Part shown: positions 5,858 through 7,680 of the stretch, in pieces
How positions within the stretch are numbered: the stretch's first letter is position 1
Layout: every line of letters begins with the position of its first letter
Assembly: GCA_943327025.2 (NCBI GenBank)
Contig: CALPVO020000100.1
Coordinates: 1 to 7,680, forward strand
Direction: 5' to 3'
Length of the DNA stretch: 7,680 nucleotides
DNA from: Janthinobacterium lividum
GTDB lineage: Bacteria > Pseudomonadota > Gammaproteobacteria > Steroidobacterales > Steroidobacteraceae
Translations under genes and position numbers: made by a program
Notes under the pieces: generated by a model
The model's input: the letters and a program-made list of their open reading frames with translations, nothing else
What the model was told of the DNA's origin: nothing
Databases searched by the model: none

Positions 5858-7680
<1,823 letters not shown>

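Overview
The window is a conserved housekeeping block from a GC-rich bacterium, almost certainly a gammaproteobacterium. Two features point there: the gene order tsaD (minus strand) facing rpsU-yqeY-dnaG-rpoD (plus strand), and the Escherichia/Pseudomonas-like sequences of FolB, S21, DnaG and RpoD. The genus cannot be named from this sequence; the layout would fit a Pseudomonas-, Xanthomonas- or Nevskia-like lineage. There is no phage, insertion sequence, CRISPR array, tRNA or rRNA, and composition looks even throughout.

Left part (1-2935): a short-chain dehydrogenase of the pteridine-reductase type reads rightward and meets a leftward gene set, tsaD-folB-folK, tail to tail. Seven perfect copies of a 10-bp unit (853-922) fill most of the convergent gap and run over the folK stop codon. 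Three of these four genes (pteridine reductase, FolB, FolK) handle pterins or folate precursors; TsaD makes the universal tRNA modification t6A.

Middle (2936-3018): a short divergent region between tsaD and rpsU. It holds a plausible sigma-70 promoter for rpsU and a perfect GC-rich hairpin followed by five T's, just before the rpsU ribosome binding site.

Right part (3019-7680): the macromolecular-synthesis operon. rpsU (ribosomal protein S21), yqeY (GatB/YqeY-like protein), dnaG (primase) and rpoD (primary sigma factor, cut by the window end about 14 residues before its expected C-terminus) link translation, replication and transcription initiation. rpoD begins with TTG. The gaps before dnaG (90 bp) and before rpoD (204 bp) carry strong inverted repeats. 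The rpoD leader can fold into a multi-helix RNA ending just before the ribosome binding site, with a candidate promoter of its own upstream.

The protein-coding content is ordinary. The parts worth a second look are non-coding: the folK-tail minisatellite, the rpsU leader hairpin, the yqeY-dnaG hairpin and the structured rpoD leader. No new multi-gene system is visible.
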